Shown here one piece after another: positions 33,755 through 43,013 of a stretch of DNA of 43,013 nt. The notes under the pieces were generated by a model that saw nothing but the letters and a program-made list of their open reading frames with translations, was not told the origin of the DNA and searched no databases. The DNA is from Clostridia bacterium (GTDB lineage: Bacteria > Bacillota > Clostridia > Oscillospirales > Acutalibacteraceae): contig JAFSAR010000015.1 in NCBI GenBank assembly GCA_017442225.1, positions 1 to 43,013 on the forward strand, written 5' to 3'. The position numbers and the translations under genes were made by a program. The stretch's first letter is position 1. Each line of letters opens with the position of its first letter.

Positions 33755-34195
33755 TCAAATCACCTCTGCCTTTCCGCCTGCAGCGTTAATTTTTTCTGCA
33801 GCCGATGCAGAGAATGCGTTAAGGTTAACTGTAAGCTTCTTTGTAAGCTTGCCGTTGCCCAAAACCTTTACAGGCTTGTCAGCCTTTTTAATGATGTTCT
33901 TTTCTGCCAAAGCAGCTGCGTCAACAGTAGCACCATCCTCAAATACCTCGAGGGCTGCTACGTTGATTGCAATCCATTCTTCAGCAAAAATGTTATTAAA
34001 GCCACGCTTTGGTACACGTCTTTGAAGTGGCATCTGACCGCCTTCAAAGCCAATTCTCATACCGTGACCGGCACGAGCCTTCTGACCCTTGTGACCTTTA
34101 CCGGCAGTTTTACCATTGCCGGAACCATGACCTCTGCCTATACGCTTTGACTCTTTTGTTGAGCCTTCAGCGGGAGATAATTCATGCAATTTCAT
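33755..34195 (-). CDS. rplO: 50S ribosomal protein L15
   Basis: 146 residues from ATG 34195; a GTG three codons earlier lies inside the AAGGAGGTG ribosome site and is rejected. Opens [22 protein letters not shown] with the Gly-rich [20 protein letters not shown] stretch typical of L15. Confidence 0.97.
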   Translation of the reverse strand: MKLHELSPAEGSTKESKRIGRGHGSGNGKTAGKGHKGQKARAGHGMRIGFEGGQMPLQRRVPKRGFNNIFAEEWIAINVAALEVFEDGATVDAAALAEKNIIKKADKPVKVLGNGKLTKKLTVNLNAFSASAAEKINAAGGKAEVI

Positions 34196-34247
34196 TGTTC
34201 GCACCTCCTTGCTTAATTGCGGTTAATTTAACCGCGTGTAAAATCTG

Positions 34248-34445
34248 TTAGCCTTCAATAATCTTTACAAGGTGTGATACCTTGTTGATTTTACCTCTGG
34301 TCTGAGCGTTGTCAGGCTGAACCTTAACATCGCCTACTTTGTGAAGACCCAAAGATTCTACGGTTGCGATCTGGTCCTTTTTAGAACCGATTGTGCTCTT
34401 TACGAGTTTTACAGTAAGGCCGGCAGCCTTTTTCTTTGTTGCCAT
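34248..34445 (-). CDS. rpmD: 50S ribosomal protein L30
   Basis: 65 residues. After a short Lys/Ala tail comes the L30 core: VKLVKSTIGSKKDQIATVESLGLHKVGD, then VSHLVKIIEG at the end. AAGGAGGAG precedes the ATG, 14 bases after rpsE. Confidence 0.97.
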   Translation of the reverse strand: MATKKKAAGLTVKLVKSTIGSKKDQIATVESLGLHKVGDVKVQPDNAQTRGKINKVSHLVKIIEG

Positions 34446-34459
34446 TGTGCTGCTCCTCC

Positions 34460-34963
34460 TTAACCTATAATTTCCTTAACGTCTTTGCCACGAACTGCAG
34501 CAACCTGGCTAGCGTCACGAAGAGCTGCAAGGCCTGCAACTGTTGCACGAACTACATTGCACGGATTATTTGAGCGAAGTGCCTTTGTACGGATGTCTTT
34601 AATGCCAACCATTTCAACAACTGCACGAACTGCGCCGCCGGCGATAACACCAGTACCGGGGCCAGCGGGTTTTAAAAGCACGCGGCCTGCGCCGAATTCA
34701 CCAATAATTTCGTGAGGGATAGTAGTACCCTTAAGTGAAACCTTAATAAGATTTTTCTTTGCATCCTCGATACCCTTGCGGATAGCGTCCGGAACTTCGC
34801 CCGCTTTACCGAGGCCGTAGCCTACGATACCGTTGCCGTCGCCGACAACAACAAGCGCCGAGAATTTCATAATACGTCCGCCCTTAACGGTCTTGGATAC
34901 ACGATTTATAGCAACTACGCGTTCCTGTAAATCTAATGTTGATGCGTCAATATTTGTAGCCAA
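34460..34963 (-). CDS. rpsE: 30S ribosomal protein S5 (TTG start)
   Basis: 167 residues. Starts at TTG 34963 with GAAGGAGG nine bases upstream. S5 motifs: [57 protein letters not shown]5 guards decoding accuracy at the back of the 30S body. The TTG start is unusual for such a highly expressed gene. Confidence 0.96.
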   Translation of the reverse strand: MATNIDASTLDLQERVVAINRVSKTVKGGRIMKFSALVVVGDGNGIVGYGLGKAGEVPDAIRKGIEDAKKNLIKVSLKGTTIPHEIIGEFGAGRVLLKPAGPGTGVIAGGAVRAVVEMVGIKDIRTKALRSNNPCNVVRATVAGLAALRDASQVAAVRGKDVKEIIG

Positions 34964-34986
34964 AAGTATTTCCTCCTTCTTCTTAC

Positions 34987-35346
34987 TTAGAACTTGAGGC
35001 CGCCCTCGCGGGCACCTTCGGCAAGCTCCTTGACACGGCCGTGATAAATGTAACCACCGCGGTCAAAAACAACCTCTGTGATACCTTTAGCAGCAGCGCG
35101 TTCAGCGATTAACTGTCCAACCTTGCGTGCGCCTTCGCAGTTACCGCCGTTTGCGTCAAAATCTTTTTCATTTGAAGCAGCGGCTGCGAGAGTCACACCG
35201 TTTACGTCATCGATAAGCTGGGCATATATATTGCTGTTGGAGCGGAATACATCGAGGCGAGGGCAAGCAGCTGTGCCGCTGATCTTTGCGCGAACGCGGG
35301 CATGGCGCTTAAGTCTTGCCTGATTACTGTTAGGTTTGCTAACCAT
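34987..35346 (-). CDS. rplR: 50S ribosomal protein L18
   Basis: 119 residues. [27 protein letters not shown] and the close [24 protein letters not shown] are typical of L18, which binds 5S rRNA. AAAGGAG before the ATG. Confidence 0.97.
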   Translation of the reverse strand: MVSKPNSNQARLKRHARVRAKISGTAACPRLDVFRSNSNIYAQLIDDVNGVTLAAAASNEKDFDANGGNCEGARKVGQLIAERAAAKGITEVVFDRGGYIYHGRVKELAEGAREGGLKF

Positions 35347-35364
35347 TTTTCATACACTCCTTTA

Positions 35365-35913
35365 TTACTTCTTAGAGCCCTTAGCGGCCTTACCTTCTTT
35401 GCGACGGATATGCTCGTCAGAGTACTTGATACCCTTGCCTTTGTAAGGTTCGGGGGGTCTCTTCTTGCGAACATCGGCTGCAAACTGGCCAACCAACTGC
35501 TTATCTGCACCGCTGATAACTATCTGGTTAGCAGACGGTACTTCAATGTGAATACCTTCAACCTCAGGCATAATTACCTGATGTGAATAACCCAGGTTCA
35601 TAACAAGGTTGTTACCCTGTTTCTGAGCACGGTAACCTACGCCGTTGATGTCAAGTGTTTTTGAGTAACCCTCAGATACACCTGTAATCATATTGGCGAT
35701 AAGTGTACGTGTGAGACCGTGTAAAGAACGGTACTCTTTGTCATCACTGGGGCGGGTAACGATAACTTCGTTTCCCTCAACTGCAACGGTGATGTCTGCG
35801 TTATGAGTGTAGCTAAGCTCACCCTTTGCGCCCTTAACGGTAACGTTGTTGCCGTCAAGCTTTACCTCAACGCCTGCAGGTATTGTGATAGGCTTTTTAC
35901 CTATACGTGACAT
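35365..35913 (-). CDS. rplF: 50S ribosomal protein L6
   Basis: 182 residues from ATG 35913, which has AAGGAGG nine bases upstream; longer in-frame options overlap rpsH and lack a site. [17 protein letters not shown] and the later [16 protein letters not shown] are the two ends of the L6 double domain. Confidence 0.97.
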   Translation of the reverse strand: MSRIGKKPITIPAGVEVKLDGNNVTVKGAKGELSYTHNADITVAVEGNEVIVTRPSDDKEYRSLHGLTRTLIANMITGVSEGYSKTLDINGVGYRAQKQGNNLVMNLGYSHQVIMPEVEGIHIEVPSANQIVISGADKQLVGQFAADVRKKRPPEPYKGKGIKYSDEHIRRKEGKAAKGSKK

Positions 35914-35927
35914 AACCTTGCACCTCC

Positions 35928-36326
35928 TTACCAAACAAATGCAAGCACTTCGCCGCCAACATTGGCTTTGCGCGCTTCTTTGTCTGTCATAATTCCTTTA
36001 GAGGTGGAAAGGATTGCGATACCAAGGCCTTTCATAACCTTAGGCATATCCTCTACATTTGTGTAGATGCGCAGACCTGGTTTTGATACACGGCGAATGC
36101 CTGTGATGGTCTGTGCTTTGTTGGGACCGTACTTCAAAACAATGTGAATTACGCCCTGCTTACCGTCTTCTTCGACGGTGTAGCTGCTGATGTAACCCTC
36201 GTCAAGCAAAATCTGGGCAATTGCCTTCTTTACTTTGGACGCCGGTACATCTACCGAATCGTGTTTTGCTGCAGATGCGTTACGAATTCTCGTAAGCATA
36301 TCAGCTATTGTATCGGTGATCTGCAT
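35928..36326 (-). CDS. rpsH: 30S ribosomal protein S8
   Basis: 132 residues. [18 protein letters not shown] start and [26 protein letters not shown] end match S8, a central-domain 16S rRNA binder that represses the spc operon in some bacteria. AAGGAGG before the ATG. Confidence 0.97.
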   Translation of the reverse strand: MQITDTIADMLTRIRNASAAKHDSVDVPASKVKKAIAQILLDEGYISSYTVEEDGKQGVIHIVLKYGPNKAQTITGIRRVSKPGLRIYTNVEDMPKVMKGLGIAILSTSKGIMTDKEARKANVGGEVLAFVW

Positions 36327-36355
36327 ACCGTAAACCTCCTTAAGCTATTCTCGCC

Positions 36356-36541
36356 TTACCAGCTTGCCTTCTTAACTCCGGGGATCTCGCCCTTGTAAGC
36401 GAGCTCTCTGAAGCATATACGGCAGATGCCGTACTTGCGAAGATAAGCATGGGGGCGGCCACAGATTTTGCATCTGTTGTATTCTCTTGTAGAAAACTTA
36501 GCGGGACGAGCCTGCTTAACTTTCATAGATGTTTTAGCCAT
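36356..36541 (-). CDS. rpsN: 30S ribosomal protein S14, zinc type
   Basis: 61 residues with CKIC and CRIC pairs (a CxxC-x12-CxxC zinc site) and the [11 protein letters not shown] ending of the short zinc-dependent S14. AAGGAG before the ATG. Confidence 0.97.
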   Translation of the reverse strand: MAKTSMKVKQARPAKFSTREYNRCKICGRPHAYLRKYGICRICFRELAYKGEIPGVKKASW

Positions 36542-36554
36542 AATTCCTTACTCC

Positions 36555-37094
36555 TTACTTCGCAAACGGAGCGCCCATAAGTGTTAAAAGCTCACGAGCC
36601 TCTTCATCTGTCTTGGCGGTAGTTACGAACATAATGTCCATACCACGTACCTTGTCGATTTTATCATACTCAATTTCAGGGAAAATCAACTGTTCTTTAA
36701 CGCCCATAGCGTAGTTACCGCGGCCGTCGAAAGCGTTGGGGTTGATACCTCTGAAGTCACGCACGCGGGGAAGCGCTGCGTTGAAGAGTCTGTCGACAAA
36801 TTCATACATTCTTTCACCGCGAAGTGTTACCTTTGCGCCGATTGTCATACCTGCGCGAAGCTTAAAGTTCGCAACAGACTTCTTTGCGCGGCAGGGAATT
36901 GCCTTCTGACCGGTGATAAGTCCTAAATCTGCGATAATGGAGTCAATAACCTTTGAATTGGTGATTGCCTCACCGCAGCCTACATTGATTACAACCTTAT
37001 CGAGCTTCGGAATCTGCATGACGCTCTTATAGCCAAATTTGGTCATCAATGCAGGAGCAATCGAATTTTTATATTCGTTTCCAAGCGTTGACAT
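36555..37094 (-). CDS. rplE: 50S ribosomal protein L5
   Basis: 179 residues: [63 protein letters not shown]5 holds 5S rRNA and touches P-site tRNA. AAGGAGGAC before the ATG. Confidence 0.97.
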   Translation of the reverse strand: MSTLGNEYKNSIAPALMTKFGYKSVMQIPKLDKVVINVGCGEAITNSKVIDSIIADLGLITGQKAIPCRAKKSVANFKLRAGMTIGAKVTLRGERMYEFVDRLFNAALPRVRDFRGINPNAFDGRGNYAMGVKEQLIFPEIEYDKIDKVRGMDIMFVTTAKTDEEARELLTLMGAPFAK

Positions 37095-37115
37095 AAGTCA
37101 TGTCCTCCTTATCTC

Positions 37116-37439
37116 TTAAAAAGTTTCTCCGCATTTTTTGCAAACGCGATTTTTTGAGCCGTCCTCGTTGATTTTTGTACCAACGCGTGTGGGCTTGTTG
37201 CATTTGGGGCAAACTACCTGCACCTTGCAAGCGTAGATAGCGCTCTCTGTTTCAATAATGCCCGAGGGATCGCCGGCCTTGCGGGGTTTAACGTGCTTCT
37301 TAACCTTGTTAAGACCCTCAACAATAACCTTGCCTTCGCTAGGGCTAACCTCAAGAACCTTACCGGTCTTCTTGCGGTCCTTAGCATCTCCTGTGAGGAG
37401 TACTACGGTATCACCGGTTTTAATGTGAAGCTTACTCAT
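37116..37439 (-). CDS. rplX: 50S ribosomal protein L24
   Basis: 107 residues. KOW core at the start (IKTGDTVVLLTGDAKDRKKTGKVL), then VEGLNKVKKHVKP, and a CPKC..CKKC knuckle in the tail. L24 is an early assembly protein of the large subunit. GGGAGGT before the ATG. Confidence 0.97.
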   Translation of the reverse strand: MSKLHIKTGDTVVLLTGDAKDRKKTGKVLEVSPSEGKVIVEGLNKVKKHVKPRKAGDPSGIIETESAIYACKVQVVCPKCNKPTRVGTKINEDGSKNRVCKKCGETF

Positions 37440-37457
37440 AATTCCATCTACCTCCCA

Positions 37458-37826
37458 TTAAAGTACTTCCGGAGCAAGAGAAAGAATCTTTGTATAGTCT
37501 TTCTCACGAAGCTCACGGGCTACCGGTCCAAAAATACGGGTACCACGTGGGTTTTTATCCTCACGGATGATAACAGCCGCATTTTCGTCAAATCTAATGT
37601 ATGTGCCATCATTACGGCGAAGACCTTTTGCAGAACGAACTACAACAGCCTTTACAACGTCACCCTTCTTAACTGTACCGCCGGGAGCGGCCTTTTTAAC
37701 AGAAGCAACGATAACATCACCGATGTTGGCATACCTCCTTTTGGAGCCTCCAAGAACACGGATGCACATAATTTCTTTAGCGCCTGTGTTGTCGGCTACC
37801 TTGAGGTAACTCTGTTGTTGTATCAC
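37458..37826 (-). CDS. rplN: 50S ribosomal protein L14 (GTG start)
   Basis: 122 residues from GTG 37826 with GGGAGG eight bases upstream. [19 protein letters not shown] start and the [12 protein letters not shown] close are diagnostic. Confidence 0.97.
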   Translation of the reverse strand: MIQQQSYLKVADNTGAKEIMCIRVLGGSKRRYANIGDVIVASVKKAAPGGTVKKGDVVKAVVVRSAKGLRRNDGTYIRFDENAAVIIREDKNPRGTRIFGPVARELREKDYTKILSLAPEVL

Positions 37827-37846
37827 AGTGGTTTCCTCCCTTTTGA

Positions 37847-38104
37847 CTACTTAGCCTTTTCGATTATTTCGGCTACGCGCCATCTCTTATCCTTAGAGAG
37901 AGGACGAGTTTCCATAATGAGTACTCTGTCGCCAACGCCACAAGAGTTGTTCTCATCATGAGCCTTTAATCTGATAGTGTTTTTAATAATCTTCTTGTAG
38001 AGTGGGTGCTTAACGTTGTCTTCAATAGCAACTACAACGGTTTTGTCCATCTTGTCGCTTACAACACGACCTACTCTTGTTTTACGAAGGTTTCTTTCGC
38101 TCAT
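37847..38104 (-). CDS. rpsQ: 30S ribosomal protein S17
   Basis: 85 residues: [55 protein letters not shown], all S17 marks (OB fold, binds 16S h7/h11). GGGAGGT before the ATG. Confidence 0.97.
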   Translation of the reverse strand: MSERNLRKTRVGRVVSDKMDKTVVVAIEDNVKHPLYKKIIKNTIRLKAHDENNSCGVGDRVLIMETRPLSKDKRWRVAEIIEKAK

Positions 38105-38119
38105 TCCAGTTTACCTCCC

Positions 38120-38326
38120 TTAAGCGTTAGCGCTGTCTTTAAGTTCTGCTTCGCGAATGATGGTCTGTACGCGAGCGATGTCTTTCTTGACAGCTGTAAT
38201 GCGCATGGGGTTGTCGAGCTGGTTAATGGCGTGTTGGAAACGCAGCTTGTAAAGTTCGTCCTTTAAGTCAGCAAGCTTTTCGTTAAGCTCAGCTACTGAC
38301 AGTTCTCTGATTTCCTTTGCATTCAT
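38120..38326 (-). CDS. rpmC: 50S ribosomal protein L29
   Basis: 68 residues, two-helix protein: [32 protein letters not shown] in outline, then [15 protein letters not shown]. Start shares a base with the rplP stop (TAATG), so coupled. Confidence 0.97.
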   Translation of the reverse strand: MNAKEIRELSVAELNEKLADLKDELYKLRFQHAINQLDNPMRITAVKKDIARVQTIIREAELKDSANA

Positions 38327-38748
38327 TACTGCTCACCACCCATCTCTTTGGTTACAAACTTACATTTAATAGGAAGCTTGTTTGCTGCAAGACGCATAGC
38401 CTCGCGAGCGAGTTCCTCAGATACGCCGCCGATTTCAAACATTACGCGACCGGGCTTAACAACTGCTACCCAATATTCAGGTGAACCTTTACCTGAACCC
38501 ATTCGGGTTTCAGCAGGTTTTTCAGTTATTGGCTTATCAGGGAATATTTTGATCCAAACCTTACCGCCACGCTTGATATAACGTGTCATAGCAATACGGG
38601 CAGCTTCTATCTGGTTTGAGGTGATCCACGCAGGCTCGGTTGCCTGAAGACCGAAATCACCATGTGTTACGGTTGTACCGCGAGATGCAGCACCGGTCAA
38701 ACGACCGCGCTGAACACGACGGTATTTAACACGCTTAGGCATTAACAT
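38326..38748 (-). CDS. rplP: 50S ribosomal protein L16
   Basis: 140 residues. [15 protein letters not shown] start; the first ATG (38748) is nine bases after AAGGAGG and overlaps the rpsC stop (TAATG), while the second, used in many annotations, is six bases further. [21 protein letters not shown] is the L16 core. Confidence 0.97.
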   Translation of the reverse strand: MLMPKRVKYRRVQRGRLTGAASRGTTVTHGDFGLQATEPAWITSNQIEAARIAMTRYIKRGGKVWIKIFPDKPITEKPAETRMGSGKGSPEYWVAVVKPGRVMFEIGGVSEELAREAMRLAANKLPIKCKFVTKEMGGEQ

Positions 38749-39416
38749 TAGCGTGAACCTCCTTGTCTTTTATTTGTGCGGCGATTTTCGTTAAGAACTT
38801 CGCCCTTGTAAATCCAAACCTTAACACCGATTATACCGTAGGTTGTGTTAGCCTCAGCAAAACCGTAGTCAATGTCTGCTCTGAGTGTCTGAAGCGGAAT
38901 TGTACCCTCGTGGTACTGCTCGCTTCTTGCGATTTCAGCGCCGCCAAGACGACCTGAAACCTGAGTCTTGATACCCTTAACGCCAAGGCGCATTGCTCTG
39001 CCGATTGAGAGCTTCATAGCGCGGCGGAAGGATACACGCTTTTCAAGCTGTGCTGCGATGTTTTCTGCAACCAACTGCGCGTTTGCATCGGGGCTCTTTA
39101 TCTCAACAATGTTTACGATAACGGGCTTGCCGAGCATCTTTTCGCAATTAGCCTTAAGCTTTTCGATTTCAGCGCCGTTGCGACCGATAACCATGCCGGG
39201 CTTTGCGCAGTGGATGTGCAATCTTACACGCTTGTCGTCACGTTCGATTTCGATTTTTGCAATACCTGCTGTGAAAAGTGTTTTCTTGAGGTATTTACGG
39301 AGGTTGTAGTCCTCAACCAATGTATCACCAAAGGTGCTGTCATTGGCAAACCAACGTGAGTCCCAGTTTTTAATAATACCTACACGGTAACCATGCGGAT
39401 TAACTTTCTGACCCAT
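38748..39416 (-). CDS. rpsC: 30S ribosomal protein S3
   Basis: 222 residues: [22 protein letters not shown] start, KH domain near 60-100 with [14 protein letters not shown], and [12 protein letters not shown] near the end. S3 lies at the mRNA entry. GGGAGGT before the ATG. Confidence 0.97.
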   Translation of the reverse strand: MGQKVNPHGYRVGIIKNWDSRWFANDSTFGDTLVEDYNLRKYLKKTLFTAGIAKIEIERDDKRVRLHIHCAKPGMVIGRNGAEIEKLKANCEKMLGKPVIVNIVEIKSPDANAQLVAENIAAQLEKRVSFRRAMKLSIGRAMRLGVKGIKTQVSGRLGGAEIARSEQYHEGTIPLQTLRADIDYGFAEANTTYGIIGVKVWIYKGEVLNENRRTNKRQGGSR

Positions 39417-39434
39417 AACTTAAACCTCCCTTTC

Positions 39435-39770
39435 TTAATTCTCACGTTCTTTAAGAACGATTGTCATATGGCTTGTTCTCTTTAAGATGCGGTGTGCGCG
39501 ACCGTGATCCTTCGGACGGATTCTCTTTAGAATCGGACCGGGGCATACGAGGCACTCTGCAACGTAAAGTCTTGCCATATCCATATTTTTCATTTCGGCA
39601 TTTGCCATTGCTGAATGGAGCAGCTTCTCTAAATATTCACAAGCGGATTTAGGAGTGAATTTGAGTATAGCCATAGCTTTTTCAGCATCTTGATTGCGGA
39701 TTAAATCCAAAACAATCTTCACCTTACGGGGTGAAATACGGGCGTATTTAAGTGTTGCCCTTGCTTCCAT
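39435..39770 (-). CDS. rplV: 50S ribosomal protein L22
   Basis: 111 residues from ATG 39770, which has AAAGGAG upstream; the longer in-frame extension overlaps rpsS and is rejected. MEARATLKYARISPRKVKIVLDLIR and the exit-tunnel hairpin region PILKRIRPKDHGRAHRI mark L22. Confidence 0.97.
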   Translation of the reverse strand: MEARATLKYARISPRKVKIVLDLIRNQDAEKAMAILKFTPKSACEYLEKLLHSAMANAEMKNMDMARLYVAECLVCPGPILKRIRPKDHGRAHRILKRTSHMTIVLKEREN

Positions 39771-39792
39771 AGTTAACTCTCCTTTCGGCCGC

Positions 39793-40068
39793 TTACTTAC
39801 CGGTAGTTTTCGCACCGGCGTGACCTCTATAAGTTCTTGTAGGTGCAAACTCACCGAGCTTGTGACCAACCATATCCTCAGTTACATATACGGGCACGTG
39901 CTTGCGACCGTCATGAACTGCAAAAGTATGACCGACGAAATCGGGGAATATGGTGGATGAACGGCTCCAAGTTTTAAGCACGCGCTTTTCACCGGCTTCA
40001 TTCATTTCTTGAACTCTTTTGAGCAACACGGGTTGCACATAAGGTCCTTTTTTAACGCTTCTTCCCAT
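39793..40068 (-). CDS. rpsS: 30S ribosomal protein S19
   Basis: 91 residues: [19 protein letters not shown] start, [28 protein letters not shown] core in outline, [12 protein letters not shown] end. In the 30S head with S13. AAAGGAG before the ATG. Confidence 0.97.
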   Translation of the reverse strand: MGRSVKKGPYVQPVLLKRVQEMNEAGEKRVLKTWSRSSTIFPDFVGHTFAVHDGRKHVPVYVTEDMVGHKLGEFAPTRTYRGHAGAKTTGK

Positions 40069-40090
40069 TATGAATTCTCCTTTCGTCGCA

Positions 40091-40918
40091 TTACTTACGG
40101 CGTTTTACGATATATTTATCGCTAGCCTTATTCTTCTTACGGGTCTTGTAGCCCAATGTGGGTTTACCCCAAGGTGTAACAGGGCCAGGACGACCGATAG
40201 GTGATTTACCTTCACCACCACCGTGGGGGTGATCGCAGGGGTTCATTACAGAACCACGAACGGTAGGTCTCCAACCCATGTGACGCTTACGGCCTGCTTT
40301 ACCGTAGTTAACGTTGGCATGCTCAGGATTTGATACTGTACCAACTGTTGCCATACATTTTTCAGGTACGTTGCGAAGCTCGCCTGAAGGGAGTCTAAGC
40401 AGTGCCATACCGTTTTCCTTAGCCATAAGCTGAGCCATATTACCGGCACTACGCGCAAGCTGTGCGCCTTTACCTGGATAAAGCTCAATGTTATGAAGGA
40501 ATGTACCTACAGGGATATTTACGAGCGGAAGTGCGTTGCCGGGTTTGATATCGGCATCGGGACCGCTTACTACTACATCGCCAACCTTTAGGTCTTGTGG
40601 TGCGATGATGTATCTCTTTTCGCCGTCTTCATACTGAACGAGGGCGATAAATGCAGAACGGTTAGGATCGTATTCAAGGGTAAGAACAGTAGCGGGAATT
40701 CCGAAACGCTCTCTCTTGAAGTCGATGATTCTGTACTTTCTGCGGTTGCCGCCGCCTCTGTGGCGTACGGTAATGCGGCCATAGCTGTTACGACCTGCAT
40801 TTTTCTTTATTGGGGCAAGCAAACTTCTTTCGGGCGCTACCTTTGACAGCTCTGAATAATCCATTGTTGTCATATTGCGGCGACCGTTAGTAGTCGGCTT
40901 ATAATGCTTTATTGCCAT
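40091..40918 (-). CDS. rplB: 50S ribosomal protein L2
   Basis: 275 residues from ATG 40918 ([17 protein letters not shown]); TAGGAGAG lies upstream, and the 16-codon longer frame runs into the hairpin region. The peptidyl-transferase loop [19 protein letters not shown] is near 225-243 with the conserved His. Confidence 0.97.
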   Translation of the reverse strand: MAIKHYKPTTNGRRNMTTMDYSELSKVAPERSLLAPIKKNAGRNSYGRITVRHRGGGNRRKYRIIDFKRERFGIPATVLTLEYDPNRSAFIALVQYEDGEKRYIIAPQDLKVGDVVVSGPDADIKPGNALPLVNIPVGTFLHNIELYPGKGAQLARSAGNMAQLMAKENGMALLRLPSGELRNVPEKCMATVGTVSNPEHANVNYGKAGRKRHMGWRPTVRGSVMNPCDHPHGGGEGKSPIGRPGPVTPWGKPTLGYKTRKKNKASDKYIVKRRK

Positions 40919-41003
40919 TTGTTTCACTCTCCTATTTTGGCTTAGCGAAGTACTTTTGTACTTCATACATCACCGGAAATCTATAATTTCCTGTTTGCGG
41001 ATA
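40919..41003 (-). promoter_or_regulatory. rplW-rplB gap with two hairpins
   Basis: On the minus strand GGAAAT-TATAG-ATTTCC (40991-40975) is followed by GAAGTAC-AAAA-GTACTTC (40964-40947), then the rplB ribosome site. Neither has a T run. Gap length (85) is well above the usual 10-30 bases in this locus. Confidence 0.4.
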
Positions 41004-41297
41004 TTACATTAAACCGTCAAAGAATTCGATGGTCTTTGAATCAGCCTTAAGGGTAACGATTGCTTTCTTCCATGAAGCTGTGTAACCCTCGTAGCGACCC
41101 ATTCTTCTTTTCTGTCCGCGTACGTTTATGGTGTTTACCTTGGCAACGTCTACCTTGAACAGCTTTTCAACTGCGTCTGCAATTTCAAGCTTGTTAGCGT
41201 CCTTGGCGACCTTGAAGGTGTATTTCTTGTCGGCAATGCCTGACATACTCTTTTCGGTAATTACCGGAGCAATAATGATGTCCTGTGGAGCTTTCAT
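41004..41297 (-). CDS. rplW: 50S ribosomal protein L23
   Basis: 97 residues: PQDIIIAPVITEKSMSGIADKKYTF, then NTINVRGQKRRMGRYEGYTASWKKAIVTL. It is the dock at the tunnel exit for trigger factor and SRP. Start overlaps the rplD stop (TAATG); GAGGAGG site lies in rplD. Confidence 0.97.
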   Translation of the reverse strand: MKAPQDIIIAPVITEKSMSGIADKKYTFKVAKDANKLEIADAVEKLFKVDVAKVNTINVRGQKRRMGRYEGYTASWKKAIVTLKADSKTIEFFDGLM

Positions 41298-41920
41298 TAT
41301 GCGTACACCTCCTCAATTTTTGCTACGGCACCTTTAACGATAACAAGTGTGTCTGCGTTAATGATGTCATAGGTATTGATTGTGTTAACCTGAGCAGCCT
41401 TAGCGCCCTTGATGTTCGCAATACTCTTTACTGCGAAGGGATTGTTGCTGTCAAGAACAACCAACGTCTTTTTACCTGCACCGATTGCGCTAAGGCAAGC
41501 AGCTGCGGTCTTTGTTTTGTATTCGTCCATCTTAAATTCATCAAGAACTATAAGATTTCCACCGAGTACCTTGTCAGAAAGCGCAGACTTGAGAGCAAGC
41601 TTGCGAACCTTCTTGTTAAGAGAATAAGAATAATCTCTTGGCTTCGGTGCGTGTACGATACCGCCGTGTCTCCACTGAGGAGCTCTTGTAGAGCCCTGAC
41701 GAGCATGGCCTGTACCCTTTTGTCTCCAAGGCTTTTTGCCGCCGCCGGAAACTTCTGTACGAGTCAGAGTGGACTGTGTGCCCTGACGCTGATTTGCAAG
41801 GTAGTTAACAACTGCTGCGTGCATAACTACTGCGTTTGGCGCGATACCGAAGATAGCATCGCTAAGGTCGATTGTACCAACCTTGTTACCTGTCATATCA
41901 ACAACTGCGATATTTGGCAT
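41297..41920 (-). CDS. rplD: 50S ribosomal protein L4
   Basis: 207 residues: PNIAVVDMTGNKVGTIDL start; the tunnel loop RTEVSGGGKKPWRQKGTGHARQGS at about 50-75; ALSDKVLGGNLIVLDEF. In E. coli L4 represses the S10 operon; nothing in this window shows whether it does so here. AAGGAG before the ATG. Confidence 0.97.
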   Translation of the reverse strand: MPNIAVVDMTGNKVGTIDLSDAIFGIAPNAVVMHAAVVNYLANQRQGTQSTLTRTEVSGGGKKPWRQKGTGHARQGSTRAPQWRHGGIVHAPKPRDYSYSLNKKVRKLALKSALSDKVLGGNLIVLDEFKMDEYKTKTAAACLSAIGAGKKTLVVLDSNNPFAVKSIANIKGAKAAQVNTINTYDIINADTLVIVKGAVAKIEEVYA

Positions 41921-41937
41921 AACTGAACACTCCTTCC

Positions 41938-42570
41938 TTAAGCTTTCACGCTATCGAAAAGAACTACGATACCGCCCTTGGGACCGGGAACGGCGCCCTT
42001 AACAGCGATGATATTCTTTTCTGCGTCAACCTTAACTACGCTAAGGTTCTGAACTGTAACTCTTTCGTGGCCGAGGTGACCTGCCATCTTCTTGCCCTTG
42101 AATACGCGAGAAGGACTTGAGCAAGCACCGAGTGATCCGCCGTGACGGTGAACAGGGCCTGTACCGTGTGACTCTTTAAGGCGGGCAAAGTTCCAGCGCT
42201 TGATTGTGCCAGCATAACCCTTACCTTTAGAAGTACCGCGTACATCTACTGCATCGCCTTCAGCGAAGATATCAGCCTTGATGATGTCGCCTACGTTTAC
42301 AGCGCTTGTGTCTTCAAGTCTGAATTCACGAAGCACCTTCTTAGGAGCAACATCGCCTTTTGCAAAGTGACCCTTTGCAGGCTTGTTTACTTTAGAAGCC
42401 TTAAGGTCGCCGTAGCCTACCTGAACAGCCTCATAACCGTCATTCTCGGTTGTTTTCTTCTGTGCTACTACACAGGGACCTGCTTCGATAACAGTAACCG
42501 GAACAACATTACCATTTGCGTCAAAAAGCTGAGTCATACCAAGCTTTTTGCCAATGATTGCCTTTTTCAT
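41938..42570 (-). CDS. rplC: 50S ribosomal protein L3
   Basis: 210 residues: [59 protein letters not shown]3 is one of the first assembly proteins. GGAGG lies before the ATG; the 94-base gap to rpsJ is structured. Confidence 0.97.
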   Translation of the reverse strand: MKKAIIGKKLGMTQLFDANGNVVPVTVIEAGPCVVAQKKTTENDGYEAVQVGYGDLKASKVNKPAKGHFAKGDVAPKKVLREFRLEDTSAVNVGDIIKADIFAEGDAVDVRGTSKGKGYAGTIKRWNFARLKESHGTGPVHRHGGSLGACSSPSRVFKGKKMAGHLGHERVTVQNLSVVKVDAEKNIIAVKGAVPGPKGGIVVLFDSVKA

Positions 42571-42664
42571 AAGTTTTCCTCCATTTTGGTTATTGGTCAG
42601 CGTGCGCTGACATGACCGTGGGTGTAATAAAATGAAATCTTATTACCAATACATATATAATATA
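42571..42664 (-). promoter_or_regulatory. rpsJ-rplC gap that can fold as a three-way junction
   Basis: On the minus strand an outer pairing TATTG(GT) with (AC)CAATA closes two hairpins, GTAATAA...TTATTAC and GTCAGC-GCAC-GCTGAC. The rplC ribosome site GGAGG follows eleven bases after the outer stem. Could be a control or processing site. Confidence 0.4.
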
Positions 42665-42976
42665 TTAGAGCTTGATTTCGATTTCTACACCGGCGGGGAG
42701 CTCAAGTGAAGTTAGCGCTTCAACAGTTTTGTTTGAAGGTCTGATTACATCGATGAGCCTTTTGTGTGTCCTCATTTCGAACTGCTCACGGCTGTCCTTG
42801 TACTTATGAACAGCGCGGAGAATTGTTACGATTTCCTTTTCGGTGGGTAGCGGTACAGGACCTGAAACCCTTGCGCCTGTACGTTTAGCGGTTTCCACTA
42901 TCTTTTCAGCGGACTGGTCTACAAGTGCGTGGTCGTAACCTTTGATACGAATTCGGATTTTTTCTTTCACTGCCAT
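42665..42976 (-). CDS. rpsJ: 30S ribosomal protein S10
   Basis: 103 residues: [30 protein letters not shown], then [20 protein letters not shown]10 is also the NusE partner of NusB in antitermination. First gene of the S10 operon in view; no strong ribosome site is visible (TAGGCG). The operon promoter lies beyond the right edge. Confidence 0.97.
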   Translation of the reverse strand: MAVKEKIRIRIKGYDHALVDQSAEKIVETAKRTGARVSGPVPLPTEKEIVTILRAVHKYKDSREQFEMRTHKRLIDVIRPSNKTVEALTSLELPAGVEIEIKL

Positions 42977-43013
42977 GTGAAAATTCGCCTACTTGTTTAG
43001 TTGGCGGGCAAAA

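Overview
The window looks like a chromosome segment of a low-to-moderate-GC, anaerobic gut-type Clostridia member, probably Oscillospirales/Ruminococcaceae-like. The grounds are the gene order of the ribosomal protein locus (adk-map-KOW protein-infA-rpmJ inside it), zinc-binding forms of S14, S4, L36 and adenylate kinase, strong AAGGAGG ribosome binding sites, and a NusG-II/Gx-transporter/ApbE cluster. No 16S or species marker is present, so the taxon is inferred.

Region 1 (1-about 11.4 kb, all minus strand) is the accessory end of an integrative/conjugative element. Read right to left, it encodes a DUF4314 protein, an orphan C5-cytosine DNA methyltransferase, a YubB-like protein, a two-part conserved protein, a 50-residue membrane peptide, an orphan Dam-type adenine methyltransferase, two AbrB-like small proteins, a DUF3849 protein, a YodL+DUF3846 protein, a SpoVG-like protein, a CAP-domain lipoprotein, and a very large secreted protein. 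The last has an NlpC/P60-type peptidase domain followed by many SpaA/Cna-B repeats and runs off the left edge. No integrase, relaxase or type IV secretion gene is in view. The element seems to end near an initiator tRNA gene (11462-11537), separated from it by about 400 bp with three hairpin terminators.

Region 2 (11.5-16.0 kb) holds tRNA-fMet, a small membrane ORF, and a four-gene minus-strand operon (GtrA flippase-like, GT2, GT-C membrane transferase, WecB epimerase). This looks like a lipid-linked sugar pathway for decorating the cell envelope, with a good promoter at 15910-15938.

Region 3 (16.0-20.5 kb) has divergent units. On the minus strand are NusG-II protein, Gx transporter, AsnB and a zinc-ribbon membrane protein; on the plus strand is ApbE. 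NusG-II, Gx and ApbE are the usual companions of extracellular flavinylation. The apbE promoter sits so close to the gene that the mRNA is probably leaderless.

Region 4 (20.6-24.5 kb, plus) is secA followed directly by a split pair of chromate-transporter-family genes. Region 5 (24.6-27.5 kb) holds a 775-residue wall-anchored Cys-rich protein and a 575 bp intergenic stretch with a multi-hairpin repeat element and a structured 3' UTR behind rplQ.

Region 6 (27.5-43.0 kb, minus) is the complete S10-spc-alpha ribosomal protein locus, rpsJ to rplQ, with secY, adk, map, a KOW protein, infA and rpoA. Several intergenic gaps in it hold hairpins that could be regulatory.
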